Part shown: piece by piece, positions 1-6,905 of the stretch
How positions within the stretch are numbered: the stretch's first letter is position 1
Layout: every line of letters begins with the position of its first letter
Made by a program: the position numbers and the translations under genes
Assembly: GCA_029009035.1 (NCBI GenBank)
Contig: JAQXJQ010000173.1
Span: forward strand, 1 to 9,853
Source of the DNA: Oscillospiraceae bacterium
Lineage (GTDB): Bacteria > Bacillota > Clostridia > Oscillospirales > Oscillospiraceae
DNA: 9,853 nt
Direction: 5' to 3'
The notes under the pieces: model-generated
Databases searched by the model: none
The model's input: the letters and a program-made list of their open reading frames with translations, nothing else
What the model was told of the DNA's origin: nothing

Positions 1-66
1 TAGGCCGCAGCGGCTATGCCGCGAGGAAAGGGCAGTGCGTCGTTAGAGGAAGGCTTTTGGCGCACC
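1..66. other. Left edge, no gene recognised
   Basis: These bases hold a short stem (GCGGC/GCCGC near 9-21) and no reading frame with a ribosome binding site or recognisable product. They may be the 3' flank of a gene outside the window. Confidence 0.4.
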
Positions 67-193
67 CCTTGGCTCTCCCTCTGGGAGAGCTGTCAGCGTG
101 CGAGGAACGAGCCGCTGACTGAGAGGGCTGATTTGCACCCTCTCCGTCAAAAATCGAAGATTTTTGCCACCTCTCCCATAGGGAGAGGCAAGG
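67..193. repeat. MITE-like nested-hairpin intergenic repeat
   Basis: The element is bounded by imperfect terminal inverted repeats at 67-89 and 171-193, which match at 21 of 23 positions. Each terminal repeat is itself a hairpin, CTCTCCC/GGGAGAG, at 73-79/83-89 and 171-177/181-187. Inside are three more stems: GTCAGCG/CGCTGAC (92-98/113-119), GAGAGGG/CCCTCTC (121-127/138-144) and CAAAAATC/GATTTTTG (148-155/159-166). There is no transposase and no convincing target-site duplication, so this looks like a non-autonomous or REP-like dispersed element. From memory, similar CTCTCCC...GGGAGAG elements are common between genes in Oscillospiraceae; copy number cannot be tested here. Reading frames crossing it are treated as spurious. 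Confidence 0.7.
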
Positions 194-230
194 CGGCTGC
201 ACCCCACAATGATTGCCGCACCAACGCAAC

Positions 231-261
231 GGCCCGCTGCGGAGACAATCCGCAGCGGGCC
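231..261 (-). terminator. Hairpin at 3' end of the alpha/beta hydrolase gene
   Basis: A perfect 12-bp stem, GGCCCGCTGCGG (231-242) with CCGCAGCGGGCC (250-261), encloses a 7-base loop. It begins 12 bases after the minus-strand stop codon (274-276). No long T-run follows on the minus strand, so it may be a weak or factor-assisted terminator, or a 3'-end stabilising stem. Its core CCCGCTGCGG recurs in the terminator at 3169-3202. Confidence 0.65.
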
Positions 262-273
262 CGTGTCTGTTGT

Positions 274-1206
274 TCAGATGTGTTTGTCCAGCCAGGCCAG
301 CACATCGGCGTAGACCTCGTCCCGGTTGAGCTCGTTGTGCATTTCATGCCGTCCGTCCGCATAGAGTTTGAGGGTCAGGTCCTTCGTGCCGTGGGACCGG
401 AAGAAGCCGTACACCTTCTTTACCCCGGCGCCGCTGCTGCCCACGGGGTCCTTGTCGCCGGAGTAGAGATAGACCGGCGTGTTGGGGTCCATCTGGGACA
501 GGGCTCTTTCGGAGGAGATATACTGCAGTCCCCCCAGCATATCCCGGTACAGGCTCACGGTGGGGATGAACTGGCACAGGGGGTCGGCCATATAGGCGTC
601 CACCACGGCCTCGTCCCGGCTGATCCAGTCGGCGGTGGTGCGGTTGGGGGCGAACTGCTTGTTGTAGGCGCCCAGAGAGAGGCTGTGGATCAGGCGGCTC
701 ACATACTCGGGGCCCTTGATGTTGGCGATGGTATTGGCCAGCAGCTTGCCCGCCGCCACCGTGAGGGCAGGCTCCTGTCCGGTGCCGGAGAGGATGGCGC
801 CGGACACCTCGCCGGGATAGCGGCACAGGTAGGTGCGGGTGAGGAAGGAGCCCATGGAGTGGCCAAGCAGGAAGTAGGGGATGCCGGGATACTGCGCCCC
901 CATCCTCTGCCGCAGCAGCCGCTCATCGGCGGTAGCCAGCACCCATCCGTCGTGGGGGGCGAAATAGCCGAACTTGCTGTCCTGCATGGCGGTGCGGCCG
1001 TGGCCCAGGTGGTCGTCGCCGCACACCGCAAAGCCGTTGTCCGCGAGGAACCGGGCAAAATGGTCGTAACGGTTCACATATTCCGCGATGCCGTGGACGA
1101 TCTGCACCACCGCTTTGGGGCTGCCCTGCTCCGGCAGCCACAGGGAGCAGACGATGTCATGGACGCCGTCGCTGGAGGGGAAGGTAAATTCGCTGAATTT
1201 TGCCAT
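274..1206 (-). CDS. Alpha/beta hydrolase, monoglyceride lipase/lysophospholipase type (S33-like)
   Basis: A 310-residue cytosolic serine hydrolase with no signal peptide or membrane segment. It has the oxyanion HG pair (H39-G40) and the nucleophile elbow GHSMG with Ser117. The acid is probably Asp253 in SGDKDPVG, and the catalytic His is probably H287 in GRHEMHNE, an ending typical of the lysophospholipase/monoglyceride lipase branch. A helical lid lies at about 145-235. Members of this family hydrolyse monoacylglycerols, lysophospholipids or other short esters; the true substrate cannot be told from sequence. The start is supported by GGAGG at 1215-1219, 8 bases before the ATG. The gene has its own promoter (1251-1279), is divergent from the S41 peptidase gene and appears monocistronic. 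The family call is firm, the substrate is not. Confidence 0.9.
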   Translation of the reverse strand: MAKFSEFTFPSSDGVHDIVCSLWLPEQGSPKAVVQIVHGIAEYVNRYDHFARFLADNGFAVCGDDHLGHGRTAMQDSKFGYFAPHDGWVLATADERLLRQRMGAQYPGIPYFLLGHSMGSFLTRTYLCRYPGEVSGAILSGTGQEPALTVAAGKLLANTIANIKGPEYVSRLIHSLSLGAYNKQFAPNRTTADWISRDEAVVDAYMADPLCQFIPTVSLYRDMLGGLQYISSERALSQMDPNTPVYLYSGDKDPVGSSGAGVKKVYGFFRSHGTKDLTLKLYADGRHEMHNELNRDEVYADVLAWLDKHI

Positions 1207-1231
1207 TTTCGTTTCCTCCGTTCCAAAAGTG

Positions 1232-1240
1232 TGATATACT
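1232..1240 (+). promoter_or_regulatory. Extended -10 promoter of the S41 peptidase gene
   Basis: TGATATACT is a TGn extended -10 with TATACT at 1235-1240. The -35 at the right distance (1212-1217, TTTCCT) is poor, as expected for an extended -10 promoter. Transcription would start near 1247 and give a leader of about 48 bases. The same GATATACTG core is used at 4159-4167. Confidence 0.5.
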
Positions 1241-1250
1241 GTCTGGGATC

Positions 1251-1279
1251 AGTTTACCCCATTTGGGGCTTGTTGTCAA
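1251..1279 (-). promoter_or_regulatory. Sigma-A promoter of the alpha/beta hydrolase gene
   Basis: On the minus strand there is a perfect -35 TTGACA (1274-1279), a 17-base spacer and a -10 TAAACT (1251-1256, 4 of 6). The predicted start of transcription is near 1244. The spacer contains the small inverted repeat CCCCA-TT-TGGGG (1257-1268), a possible operator. The predicted transcript runs directly into the opposing peptidase promoter. Confidence 0.65.
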
Positions 1280-1294
1280 ATAAGGAGAATGCCT

Positions 1295-3157
1295 ATGAAA
1301 CGCTGTATGGGCGCACTTTGCGCCGCGCTGATTTTCCTCACCTCCCTCATCCCCGCCGCCTCCGCTCTGACGGTGGAGCAGGCGCTGGGGCTGCTGGAGG
1401 CCAACTATGTGGAGGAGCTGCCGCCCGGTGCCTATGAGGCGGAGGATCTGGAGTCGCTGATCCGTGCGCTGGGCGACCCCTATACCGAGTACATGACCCG
1501 GGAGGGGTACGCCGCCTTCCTGGACTCCGTGGAGAACACGGTGGAGCTGGTGGGCATCGGCGTGTCCATCCGGTTCACCCCCGACGGCATTTATGTGGAG
1601 AGCGTTCTGAAGGGGGGCGGCGCGCTGGATGCGGGCCTGCGTCCCGGCGATGTGATCATCGCGGTGGAGGGCGTTTCCTGCGTTCCTGCCGACCAGTCCC
1701 ACCGCGCCCTCATTGCCGGTGAGGAGGGCACCTTTGTGGAGCTTACCGTGCGCAGAGACGGGGAGACCCTGAGCTTCACCGCAGAGCGCCGCAAGGTGGT
1801 CATCCCCAACACCGAGGTCTCTGTGGTGGACGGGCACATCGGCCTTGTGGACTGCGACAGCTTCGGCTCCGCCACCGGCGAGCTGTTTGCCCGGGGGGTG
1901 GAGGAGAACCGCGACGCCGTGGACAGCTGGCTGGTGGATCTCCGGGGCAATGTGGGGGGCGTCACCACCTCGGCGGTGGAGGCCGTGGGCGTGTTCGGCG
2001 GCCCGGGCATCCCCCTGTACCTGCAGGCCCGCAGCGGGATGCTGTATTATTATCAGTATGTCCTGCCCGCCGCCACCGACCACCCTGTGGTGGTCATGAC
2101 CGACGGATGGACGGCCAGCGCGGCGGAGGCCTTCGCCGCCGATATCCGGGATCTGGGCCTGGGCATCACCGTGGGCCGGCGCACCTATGGCAAAGGCGTG
2201 GCCCAGACGGTGTACGATGAGAACAACTATCCCCTTTACTTTGACGGTGACGCCCTGAAGCTGACGGCCTACCGGTTCTACTCCACCGGCGGGATCACCA
2301 ATGACCGCATCGGCGTCATCCCCACCCTTCTGGTGGAGGAAAACCAGACCGAGGCCGTGGCAAAGGCCCTGTGCGGCGCCTCCGGGGCGGAGGAGGGGGA
2401 CCTGCTGCGCATCCGGCTGCCCGAAACCGCCGAGCTTGCCGTGGATCTTCGCACCATGGAGCCCAACGCCCTTGCCGCGCTGCTGGCCGCCCTGCCGCCT
2501 CAGGCGGAGCTGGAGGTCTGGGGCGGGGTATTTACCCCGGCGGAAGTGGCGAACTGGCTGGGCATGGCGTATTGGGACCGCTGGTGCAGCGACCTGCGGG
2601 ACAGTCCCTTTGCCGACCGGATCAACGCCCTTGCCACCTACGGCATTGTGTCGGGGGACGAGGAGGGGAGATTCCGTCCCGATGACCGGCTGACCAGAGG
2701 GGAAGTGTGCGCCATGCTGTGCCAGGCCCTCAACCTGCCGCTGAAGGACGAGAACCGCTTCAGCGATGTGGCCGAAGACGACCCTTACGCCCCTTACATC
2801 AACGCGGTGGCCCGGATGGGGCTGATGAAGGGGGACGGGCAGGGACGGTTCGCCCCCGATGAGTGGGTGACCCAGGAGCAGTGCTGCGTCATCCTCTCCC
2901 GTCTGGCCCGGTATCTCAGCCTCAGGGTGGACGGGATCGCCCGGGAGATGACCGGACAGTGGCTGGAGCTGGCCGAGCGCCAGGGCTTTGCCTCCTGGGC
3001 CTGTGGGGACGCGGCGCTCATGAGCCGCCTGGGCTTTGAGTGCTTCGCCACCGACGAGCTTGAGCCCCAGACCCGGATCACCCGGGGGGAGTTTGCCGCC
3101 GGCCTGTATGAGGTGCTGGCCTGCACCGGGATCCTCCCCGTGGGCCGCGGATACTGA
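1295..3157 (+). CDS. Secreted S41 (CtpA/Tsp-type) peptidase with PDZ and SLH domains
   Basis: A 620-residue exported serine protease. The start is taken at 1295 because AAGGAG (1282-1287) lies 7 bases upstream; an in-frame ATG at 1289 is only 1 base from it. A Sec signal peptide ends near A22-S23-A24. A PDZ domain (about 84-165, with VGIGVSI and the GLRPGDVI loop) precedes the S41 core: DLRGNVGG (215-222), catalytic Ser275 in WTASAAE, Lys300 and Gln304 in YGKGVAQ. The Ser-to-Lys spacing of 25 matches E. coli Tsp (S430/K455). Two SLH repeats follow (about 435-482 and 489-545), then a degenerate third (about 565-613). The family cleaves unfolded or C-terminal regions of substrates. SLH repeats would tether it to secondary cell-wall polymer outside the membrane. 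The gene is monocistronic, ending at the terminator 3169-3209. The substrate is unknown. Confidence 0.93.
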   Translation: MKRCMGALCAALIFLTSLIPAASALTVEQALGLLEANYVEELPPGAYEAEDLESLIRALGDPYTEYMTREGYAAFLDSVENTVELVGIGVSIRFTPDGIYVESVLKGGGALDAGLRPGDVIIAVEGVSCVPADQSHRALIAGEEGTFVELTVRRDGETLSFTAERRKVVIPNTEVSVVDGHIGLVDCDSFGSATGELFARGVEENRDAVDSWLVDLRGNVGGVTTSAVEAVGVFGGPGIPLYLQARSGMLYYYQYVLPAATDHPVVVMTDGWTASAAEAFAADIRDLGLGITVGRRTYGKGVAQTVYDENNYPLYFDGDALKLTAYRFYSTGGITNDRIGVIPTLLVEENQTEAVAKALCGASGAEEGDLLRIRLPETAELAVDLRTMEPNALAALLAALPPQAELEVWGGVFTPAEVANWLGMAYWDRWCSDLRDSPFADRINALATYGIVSGDEEGRFRPDDRLTRGEVCAMLCQALNLPLKDENRFSDVAEDDPYAPYINAVARMGLMKGDGQGRFAPDEWVTQEQCCVILSRLARYLSLRVDGIAREMTGQWLELAERQGFASWACGDAALMSRLGFECFATDELEPQTRITRGEFAAGLYEVLACTGILPVGRGY

Positions 3158-3168
3158 AAACAGAAAGA

Positions 3169-3209
3169 CCCGCTGCGGAATGTGATGACCTTCCGCAGCG
3201 GGCATTTTT
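3169..3209. terminator. Two-way intrinsic terminator
   Basis: A perfect 12-bp stem CCCGCTGCGGAA (3169-3180) / TTCCGCAGCGGG (3191-3202) with a 10-base loop is followed on the plus strand by ATTTTT (3204-3209). It ends the peptidase transcript. On the minus strand the stem is followed by a T-rich stretch (complement of 3157-3166), so it probably also serves the convergent permease gene. Confidence 0.85.
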
Positions 3210-3232
3210 GTGTCGGTCTGTCCTGTATGGCG

Positions 3233-4120
3233 TCACGCCGCGCTTTTCTTTTTCAGGAAGGAGAACTTGGTCTCCGAGCAGACCACCGCCACAAAGATCA
3301 GCAGGAAGCCGAGGTACATGGTGGCGGAGGGGCTTTCGTCGGTAAACACCAAGGAGAACAGCACGCCGAAGGGTGCTTCCAGGCTGAGCAGCACCGCGGC
3401 GGAGGAGGGGTCGGTGTAGGCCTGTCCGACGTTCTGGAACAGCAGGGCCAGGGTGGTGGCGGCGATGGCCAGATAGAGGAGCACCAGCCAGGCCCGGGGG
3501 GACAGTCCTCCGACGGGGAAGCCCTTCACCGCCACAGTGCCCACCCAGCAGCACACCGCCGTGGCGGCAAACTGGATCACGGTGAGGAGGAACACGTCCC
3601 GGTCCTTGGCGAACCTGGACACCGCCACGATGTGGCAGGCGTAGAGGAACCCGCCGCACAGGGTGAGCACATCACCCCGGCCCAGGCTCAGCCCGCCGTC
3701 CCAGGACACCAGGCCCACGCCGGCTACGCACAGCACCGCCGCCAGCATGTTGAAGCGGTCGGGGCGCAGGCGTTCCACCGCCCAGTAGAGGAAGGGGACG
3801 ATGACGCAGTAGACAGCGGTGAGGAAGGCGTTTTTGCCGGGGGTGGTGTCCATCAGACCGTAATTCTGCACCGTGTAGGCGGCGTAGAGGATCACGCCCA
3901 TGACGGCGCCCCGCCACCAGTAGCCCCGGTCCACCCGCTTCCACCGCCGGGTGAACACGAGGGCCAGCACCACGGCGGCCACGGTGAAGCGGAAGGCCAG
4001 CAGGAACTGCAGATCCACCGAGTCCAGGGTGTCCTTCAGGATAAAGAAGGTGGACCCCCAGATCACCGTGGCGATGAGGATGAGGGGCTTGGCAAGTTTT
4101 TTCAGTGTGTTTTCATTCAT
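3233..4120 (-). CDS. EamA/DMT-family permease
   Basis: A 295-residue integral membrane protein with about ten hydrophobic helices arranged as two EamA repeats, the classical drug/metabolite transporter fold. The first helix carries the family-typical IWGSTFFILKD (about 19-29). The second repeat starts around GDVLTLCGGFLYACHIV, and a conserved SLEAPFGVLFS stretch lies near the end. A basic C-terminus (KKKSAA) suits a cytoplasmic tail. Members export or import amino acids, nucleotides or other small metabolites; the substrate cannot be inferred. The start is chosen at 4120 (MNENTLKK) because GGAG (4130-4133) lies 9 bases upstream; the frame is open to 4207, but that would add 29 non-hydrophobic residues and overlap the divergent gene. 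I see no clear promoter for it in the short divergent gap. Confidence 0.88.
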   Translation of the reverse strand: MNENTLKKLAKPLILIATVIWGSTFFILKDTLDSVDLQFLLAFRFTVAAVVLALVFTRRWKRVDRGYWWRGAVMGVILYAAYTVQNYGLMDTTPGKNAFLTAVYCVIVPFLYWAVERLRPDRFNMLAAVLCVAGVGLVSWDGGLSLGRGDVLTLCGGFLYACHIVAVSRFAKDRDVFLLTVIQFAATAVCCWVGTVAVKGFPVGGLSPRAWLVLLYLAIAATTLALLFQNVGQAYTDPSSAAVLLSLEAPFGVLFSLVFTDESPSATMYLGFLLIFVAVVCSETKFSFLKKKSAA

Positions 4121-4136
4121 GGGGATCAACTCCGGG

Positions 4137-4166
4137 TCGACAAACAGGTGTGGTTTGGGATATACT
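4137..4166 (+). promoter_or_regulatory. Sigma-A promoter of the glycosylase-HAD operon
   Basis: A -35 TCGACA (4137-4142, 5 of 6), an 18-base spacer and a -10 TATACT (4161-4166, 5 of 6) lie upstream. Transcription would begin near 4173, about 25 bases before the glycosylase start codon. The short leader confirms that the longer in-frame start at 4105 is not used. Confidence 0.7.
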
Positions 4167-4197
4167 GAGATCAAAACGCGGAAAGGGAGGCGGCAGA

Positions 4198-4809
4198 ATG
4201 CTTCCACAGTCCTTCTTTTTGGGTGACACGGTGGAGATTGCCCGGGACATGGTGGGCAAGTATCTCATTCGGAACATCGGCGGCGTCACGCTGGCCGGGA
4301 GGATCACGGAGACGGAGGCCTATGTGGGTCGGGTGGACAGGGCGTGTCACGCCTTCGGCGGGCGCAGGACGCCCCGCACCGAGACCCTCTTCGCCCCTCC
4401 GGGGACGGCCTACGTCTATCTCATCTACGGCCTGCACTGCTGTCTCAACTTCGTCACAGAGCGGCCGGGGGAGCCCGCCGCCGTGCTGATCCGCGGCCTG
4501 GCACCGCGGTACAACCACGATATCATAGCAGAAAACCGGTTTTCCTGCAAGGAAAATCAGCTCAATTCCTACCAGCGGAAACATTTTTTGAACGGGCCGG
4601 GGAAGGTGTGCGCCGGCTTTGCCGTTGACCGCACCCTCAACGCCCTCCCCTACGGCTCCCGGGAGCTGTATCTCTGCGCAAGCCTGGAGGAGGCGGGACT
4701 GCCGCCCCGGCCGGAGGATAAGGCGCCCCTCCATGTGAAGGCGGGCAAGCGCATCGGCATCGACTACGCCGGGGAAGCAAAGGATTTTCCGTGGCGGTTC
4801 TACCTGTGA
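4198..4809 (+). CDS. DNA-3-methyladenine glycosylase, AAG/MPG family
   Basis: A 203-residue monofunctional base-excision repair glycosylase that removes alkylated purines such as 3-methyladenine and ethenoadenine. It aligns without gaps to the human AAG active site. The general base is Glu40 in ETEAY (human E125). Base-stacking residues are Tyr42, His51 and Tyr74 (human Y127, H136, Y159), and Asn84 matches human N169. The family blocks HAFGGRRTPR and YVYLIYGLH are present, and NGPGKVC (132-138) lies in the C-terminal half. Length is normal for bacterial members. The start at 4198 is supported by GGGAGG (4185-4190) with 7-base spacing and by the promoter at 4137-4166. It is the first gene of a tight operon with the HAD hydrolase, whose start lies 17 bases after this stop codon. 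Confidence 0.95.
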   Translation: MLPQSFFLGDTVEIARDMVGKYLIRNIGGVTLAGRITETEAYVGRVDRACHAFGGRRTPRTETLFAPPGTAYVYLIYGLHCCLNFVTERPGEPAAVLIRGLAPRYNHDIIAENRFSCKENQLNSYQRKHFLNGPGKVCAGFAVDRTLNALPYGSRELYLCASLEEAGLPPRPEDKAPLHVKAGKRIGIDYAGEAKDFPWRFYL

Positions 4810-4825
4810 AAGGGAGGTGAAACGG

Positions 4826-5467
4826 GTGTATATCTTCGACCTGGACGGCACCATTACCGACTCCAACGGCTTGTGGATGGAGGTGGACGACGAGTTTCTC
4901 GCCCGCCGGGGGCTTCTTCCCACCGGGGAGTATCAGGCCGCCGTGGGCCGCTCCACCTTTCCCGCGGCGGCGGAGTTTACCAGGGCCTATTACGGCATTG
5001 CCGACACAAGCGAGTCTATCATGGCGGAGTGGGAGGCCCTGGCGGCCCACCACTATGCCCATCTGGTGGAGCTGAAAGAGGGCGCGCCGGCCCTTCTGGA
5101 GCACTGCCGCGCCCAAGGCATCCCCGCCGCCCTTTACACCGCCTGCCGCCCCGCCCTGTGCAAGCTGGTGCTGGAGCGGTATGATCTGGAGAAATACTTC
5201 TGCCGCATCGTCTTTGCCGAGGAATTGGGGATGGAGAAGCATGACCCCCGGGCCTTTCCCCACCTGTGTGAGCTTTTGGGGGCAAGGCCGGAGGAGTGCG
5301 TCCTGTTTGACGACTGCCCGGACAACTGCGCCGCCGCCCGCTCGGCAGGACTGACCGCCGTGGGGGTGTATGACCGGTTCTACGCCCATCGGCAGGAGGA
5401 GCTGCGCTCAGTTTGCCACCGCTGTGTGCGTGAGCTGAGCGAGGTAATTCCTTTTGAAAAATGGTAA
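4826..5467 (+). CDS. HAD-superfamily hydrolase, phosphoglycolate phosphatase-like
   Basis: A 213-residue cytosolic phosphatase of HAD subfamily I. Motif I is DLDGT (nucleophile Asp5, acid Asp7), motif II is Thr105 in LYTACRP, motif III is Lys138 in MEKHDP, and motif IV is DDCPDN with Asp162/Asp163/Asp166. A helical C1 cap lies at about 14-85, as in phosphoglycolate phosphatase and beta-phosphoglucomutase relatives. The start is taken at GTG 4826, 8 bases after GGGAGG (4812-4817). An upstream GTG at 4817 overlaps that ribosome binding site and would add three residues (MKR). The gene is co-transcribed with the glycosylase; a link to clearing phosphoglycolate from DNA repair is an attractive inference but unproven. 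No convincing terminator follows. Confidence 0.88.
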   Translation: MYIFDLDGTITDSNGLWMEVDDEFLARRGLLPTGEYQAAVGRSTFPAAAEFTRAYYGIADTSESIMAEWEALAAHHYAHLVELKEGAPALLEHCRAQGIPAALYTACRPALCKLVLERYDLEKYFCRIVFAEELGMEKHDPRAFPHLCELLGARPEECVLFDDCPDNCAAARSAGLTAVGVYDRFYAHRQEELRSVCHRCVRELSEVIPFEKW

Positions 5468-5478
5468 TTTCTTGTCCA

Positions 5479-5513
5479 TTTTGTAAATTTGCTGGGAAAC
5501 CCCTGAAAAGATT
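5479..5513 (+). promoter_or_regulatory. Putative operator copy 1, upstream of the PocR-type regulator gene
   Basis: The pattern TTTTGTAA-n-TTTG, then GAAA, then AAAAGATT is shared with 6870-6905 in the same order and almost the same spacing (27 versus 28 bases from the first block to the last). It abuts the -35 TTGACA, the usual place for an AraC-family activator bound next to RNA polymerase. This suggests autoregulation. Confidence 0.5.
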
Positions 5514-5542
5514 TTGACAGAAATCCCGACCGGCGCTACAAT
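5514..5542 (+). promoter_or_regulatory. Strong sigma-A promoter of the PocR-type regulator gene
   Basis: A perfect -35 TTGACA (5514-5519), a 17-base spacer and a -10 TACAAT (5537-5542, 5 of 6) are present. Predicted transcription starts near 5549, giving a leader of about 40 bases. This is the best-matching promoter in the window. Confidence 0.85.
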
Positions 5543-5587
5543 AAATGCGAAAAAGTTACCATGATTTTGCTTGGACGGAGGGGTGTC

Positions 5588-6856
5588 ATGGCGGAGTTTG
5601 ATCTGGAGATTGCCCGGGAAATGGCGGATTCCTTTTCCGCCGCGGGCGGGGTATGCTGCCGCATCCTCTCCGGCAGGGGAGAGGTGCTGTACCGCACCGA
5701 CGGGTCCATCAACGAATGTGATTATCTGCGTTCCCTTCCCGGCGAGGCGCCGGTGTGCCGTGACCTCCATTTCCGCGGCCTCTCCGAGGCCCGGCGATTC
5801 GGCGGCCGGTATATCTATTCCTGCGCCTCCGGGCTGACCTATTTTTCCGCCCCCATCCTGTGCGACGGCGCCCTGGCCGGCGGTCTGGTGGCCGGACCCG
5901 TGCTCATGGGCGATGTGGACGACTATCTGGACGACACCATCGAGAAGCGCTGTGTCCCCGCGGGGGATGTGCGCACCCTGTTCAGCTTTTTCGCCGCGCT
6001 GCCCCAGGTGGACCCGGCCAAGCTGCGCCATCTGTCCACCCAGCTTTTCGCCAACGCGGTGTATATCAGCGACAGCAGCCGGGAGCTGCTGCACAGCCGG
6101 AATTCGGAGGCCCAGCAGCGCTCCATCGGCGAGTACATCCGGCAGGTGAAGATGGGGGCGCAATCCCCCGATTACCCCATTGAGCTGGAGTCCCAGCTGT
6201 TTTTCGCCATCTCCAAGGGGGATAAGCCCACCGCCGCCCGCCTGCTCAACGACCTTTTGGGCCACATTTTCTTTTTCATGGAGGATCCTTCCGCCGTCCA
6301 GTCCCGCATCGCGGAGCTGCTGGTGCTCCTCTCCCGGGCTGCCATCCAGGGGGGCGCGCCCGCCCAGACCATTCTGGACATCACCTACCGGTATATGCAG
6401 GAGCTGCAGGGTCTGCGGGGGCAGGAGGAGGTAGCCGCGTGGCTGGCCAGAGTGCTGGGGCGGTTCACCGACATGGTCTTTGACATGGTGGACTCCAAGC
6501 ACAAAAATGTCATCCGCAAGGCGGTGAATTATGTCAGCGCCAACTGCGGCCGGGATCTGACCCTCAACGAGGTGGCCGACCATGTGGGCTACTCCCACTC
6601 CCACTTCTCTAAGGTGTTCAAGGAGGAGATGGGCTGCGGCTTCCGCACCTATCTCAACCAAGTGCGGGTGGAGAAGAGCAAGGGGCTGCTGCTCTCCGGC
6701 GAGATGTCCATTGCCAAGATCAGCCAGGTCTGCGGCTTTGGAGATCAGAGCTATCACTGCAAGGTGTTCAAGAAAATGGTGGGGGTCACCCCGGATAAAT
6801 ACCGCAAGCAGAGCCGGCGCATCGACACGGACCGGGAATATGCCCGGACGAAGTGA
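5588..6856 (+). CDS. AraC-family transcriptional regulator with N-terminal PocR sensory domain
   Basis: A 422-residue cytosolic regulator. The N-terminal part (about 5-165) matches the PocR ligand-binding domain pattern: VCRDLH, then GGRYIYSCASGLTYFSAPI and GGLVAGPVLMG. PocR of Salmonella controls cobalamin and propanediol genes. A mostly helical linker (about 170-300) leads to an AraC/XylS double helix-turn-helix (about 309-406): LTLNEVADHVGYSHSHFSKVFKEE, then IAKISQVCGFGDQSYHCKVFKK and the signature GVTPDKYR. The start at 5588 has GGAGGGG (5577-5583) close upstream; an ATG at 5561 has no such site. It precedes a corrinoid protein gene, and both genes carry the same upstream block, so it likely activates both. 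The ligand is unknown: a methyl donor or a diol-like compound is possible. Confidence 0.92.
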   Translation: MAEFDLEIAREMADSFSAAGGVCCRILSGRGEVLYRTDGSINECDYLRSLPGEAPVCRDLHFRGLSEARRFGGRYIYSCASGLTYFSAPILCDGALAGGLVAGPVLMGDVDDYLDDTIEKRCVPAGDVRTLFSFFAALPQVDPAKLRHLSTQLFANAVYISDSSRELLHSRNSEAQQRSIGEYIRQVKMGAQSPDYPIELESQLFFAISKGDKPTAARLLNDLLGHIFFFMEDPSAVQSRIAELLVLLSRAAIQGGAPAQTILDITYRYMQELQGLRGQEEVAAWLARVLGRFTDMVFDMVDSKHKNVIRKAVNYVSANCGRDLTLNEVADHVGYSHSHFSKVFKEEMGCGFRTYLNQVRVEKSKGLLLSGEMSIAKISQVCGFGDQSYHCKVFKKMVGVTPDKYRKQSRRIDTDREYARTK

Positions 6857-6869
6857 TTTTCTATCGAAG

Positions 6870-6905
6870 TTTTGTAACTTTGAGCGAAATAAACCGCAAA
6901 AGATT
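6870..6905 (+). promoter_or_regulatory. Putative operator copy 2, upstream of the corrinoid protein gene
   Basis: This is the partner of 5479-5513: TTTTGTAA (6870-6877), TTTG (6879-6882), GAAA (6886-6889) and AAAAGATT (6898-6905). It includes half of a small inverted repeat CGCAA-AAGA-TTGCG (6895-6908). Only weak core promoter elements follow (for example TTGCGA at 6904-6909 and TAACCT at 6927-6932, 17 apart), consistent with a promoter that needs an activator. Confidence 0.5.

Noticed and set aside
67..193. CRISPR array or tRNA-like structure in the repeat-rich left end
   Set aside because: The repeats are inverted and nested with no regular direct repeat-spacer pattern, and there is no cloverleaf with TTCGA-type arm.
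16..1437. Long plus-strand open frame over the hydrolase region
   Set aside because: It is the antisense of a well-supported hydrolase gene with intact catalytic motifs, crosses the repeat element and lacks a ribosome binding site.
1157..3205. Long minus-strand open frame opposite the S41 peptidase
   Set aside because: High-GC shadow frame: low-complexity His/Gly/Gln-rich translation, no start signal, and it covers a gene with full catalytic motifs and its own terminator.
4105..4197. Upstream extension of the glycosylase start
   Set aside because: It would overlap the divergent permease start and lie partly upstream of the predicted transcription start; GGGAGG at 4185-4190 supports 4198.
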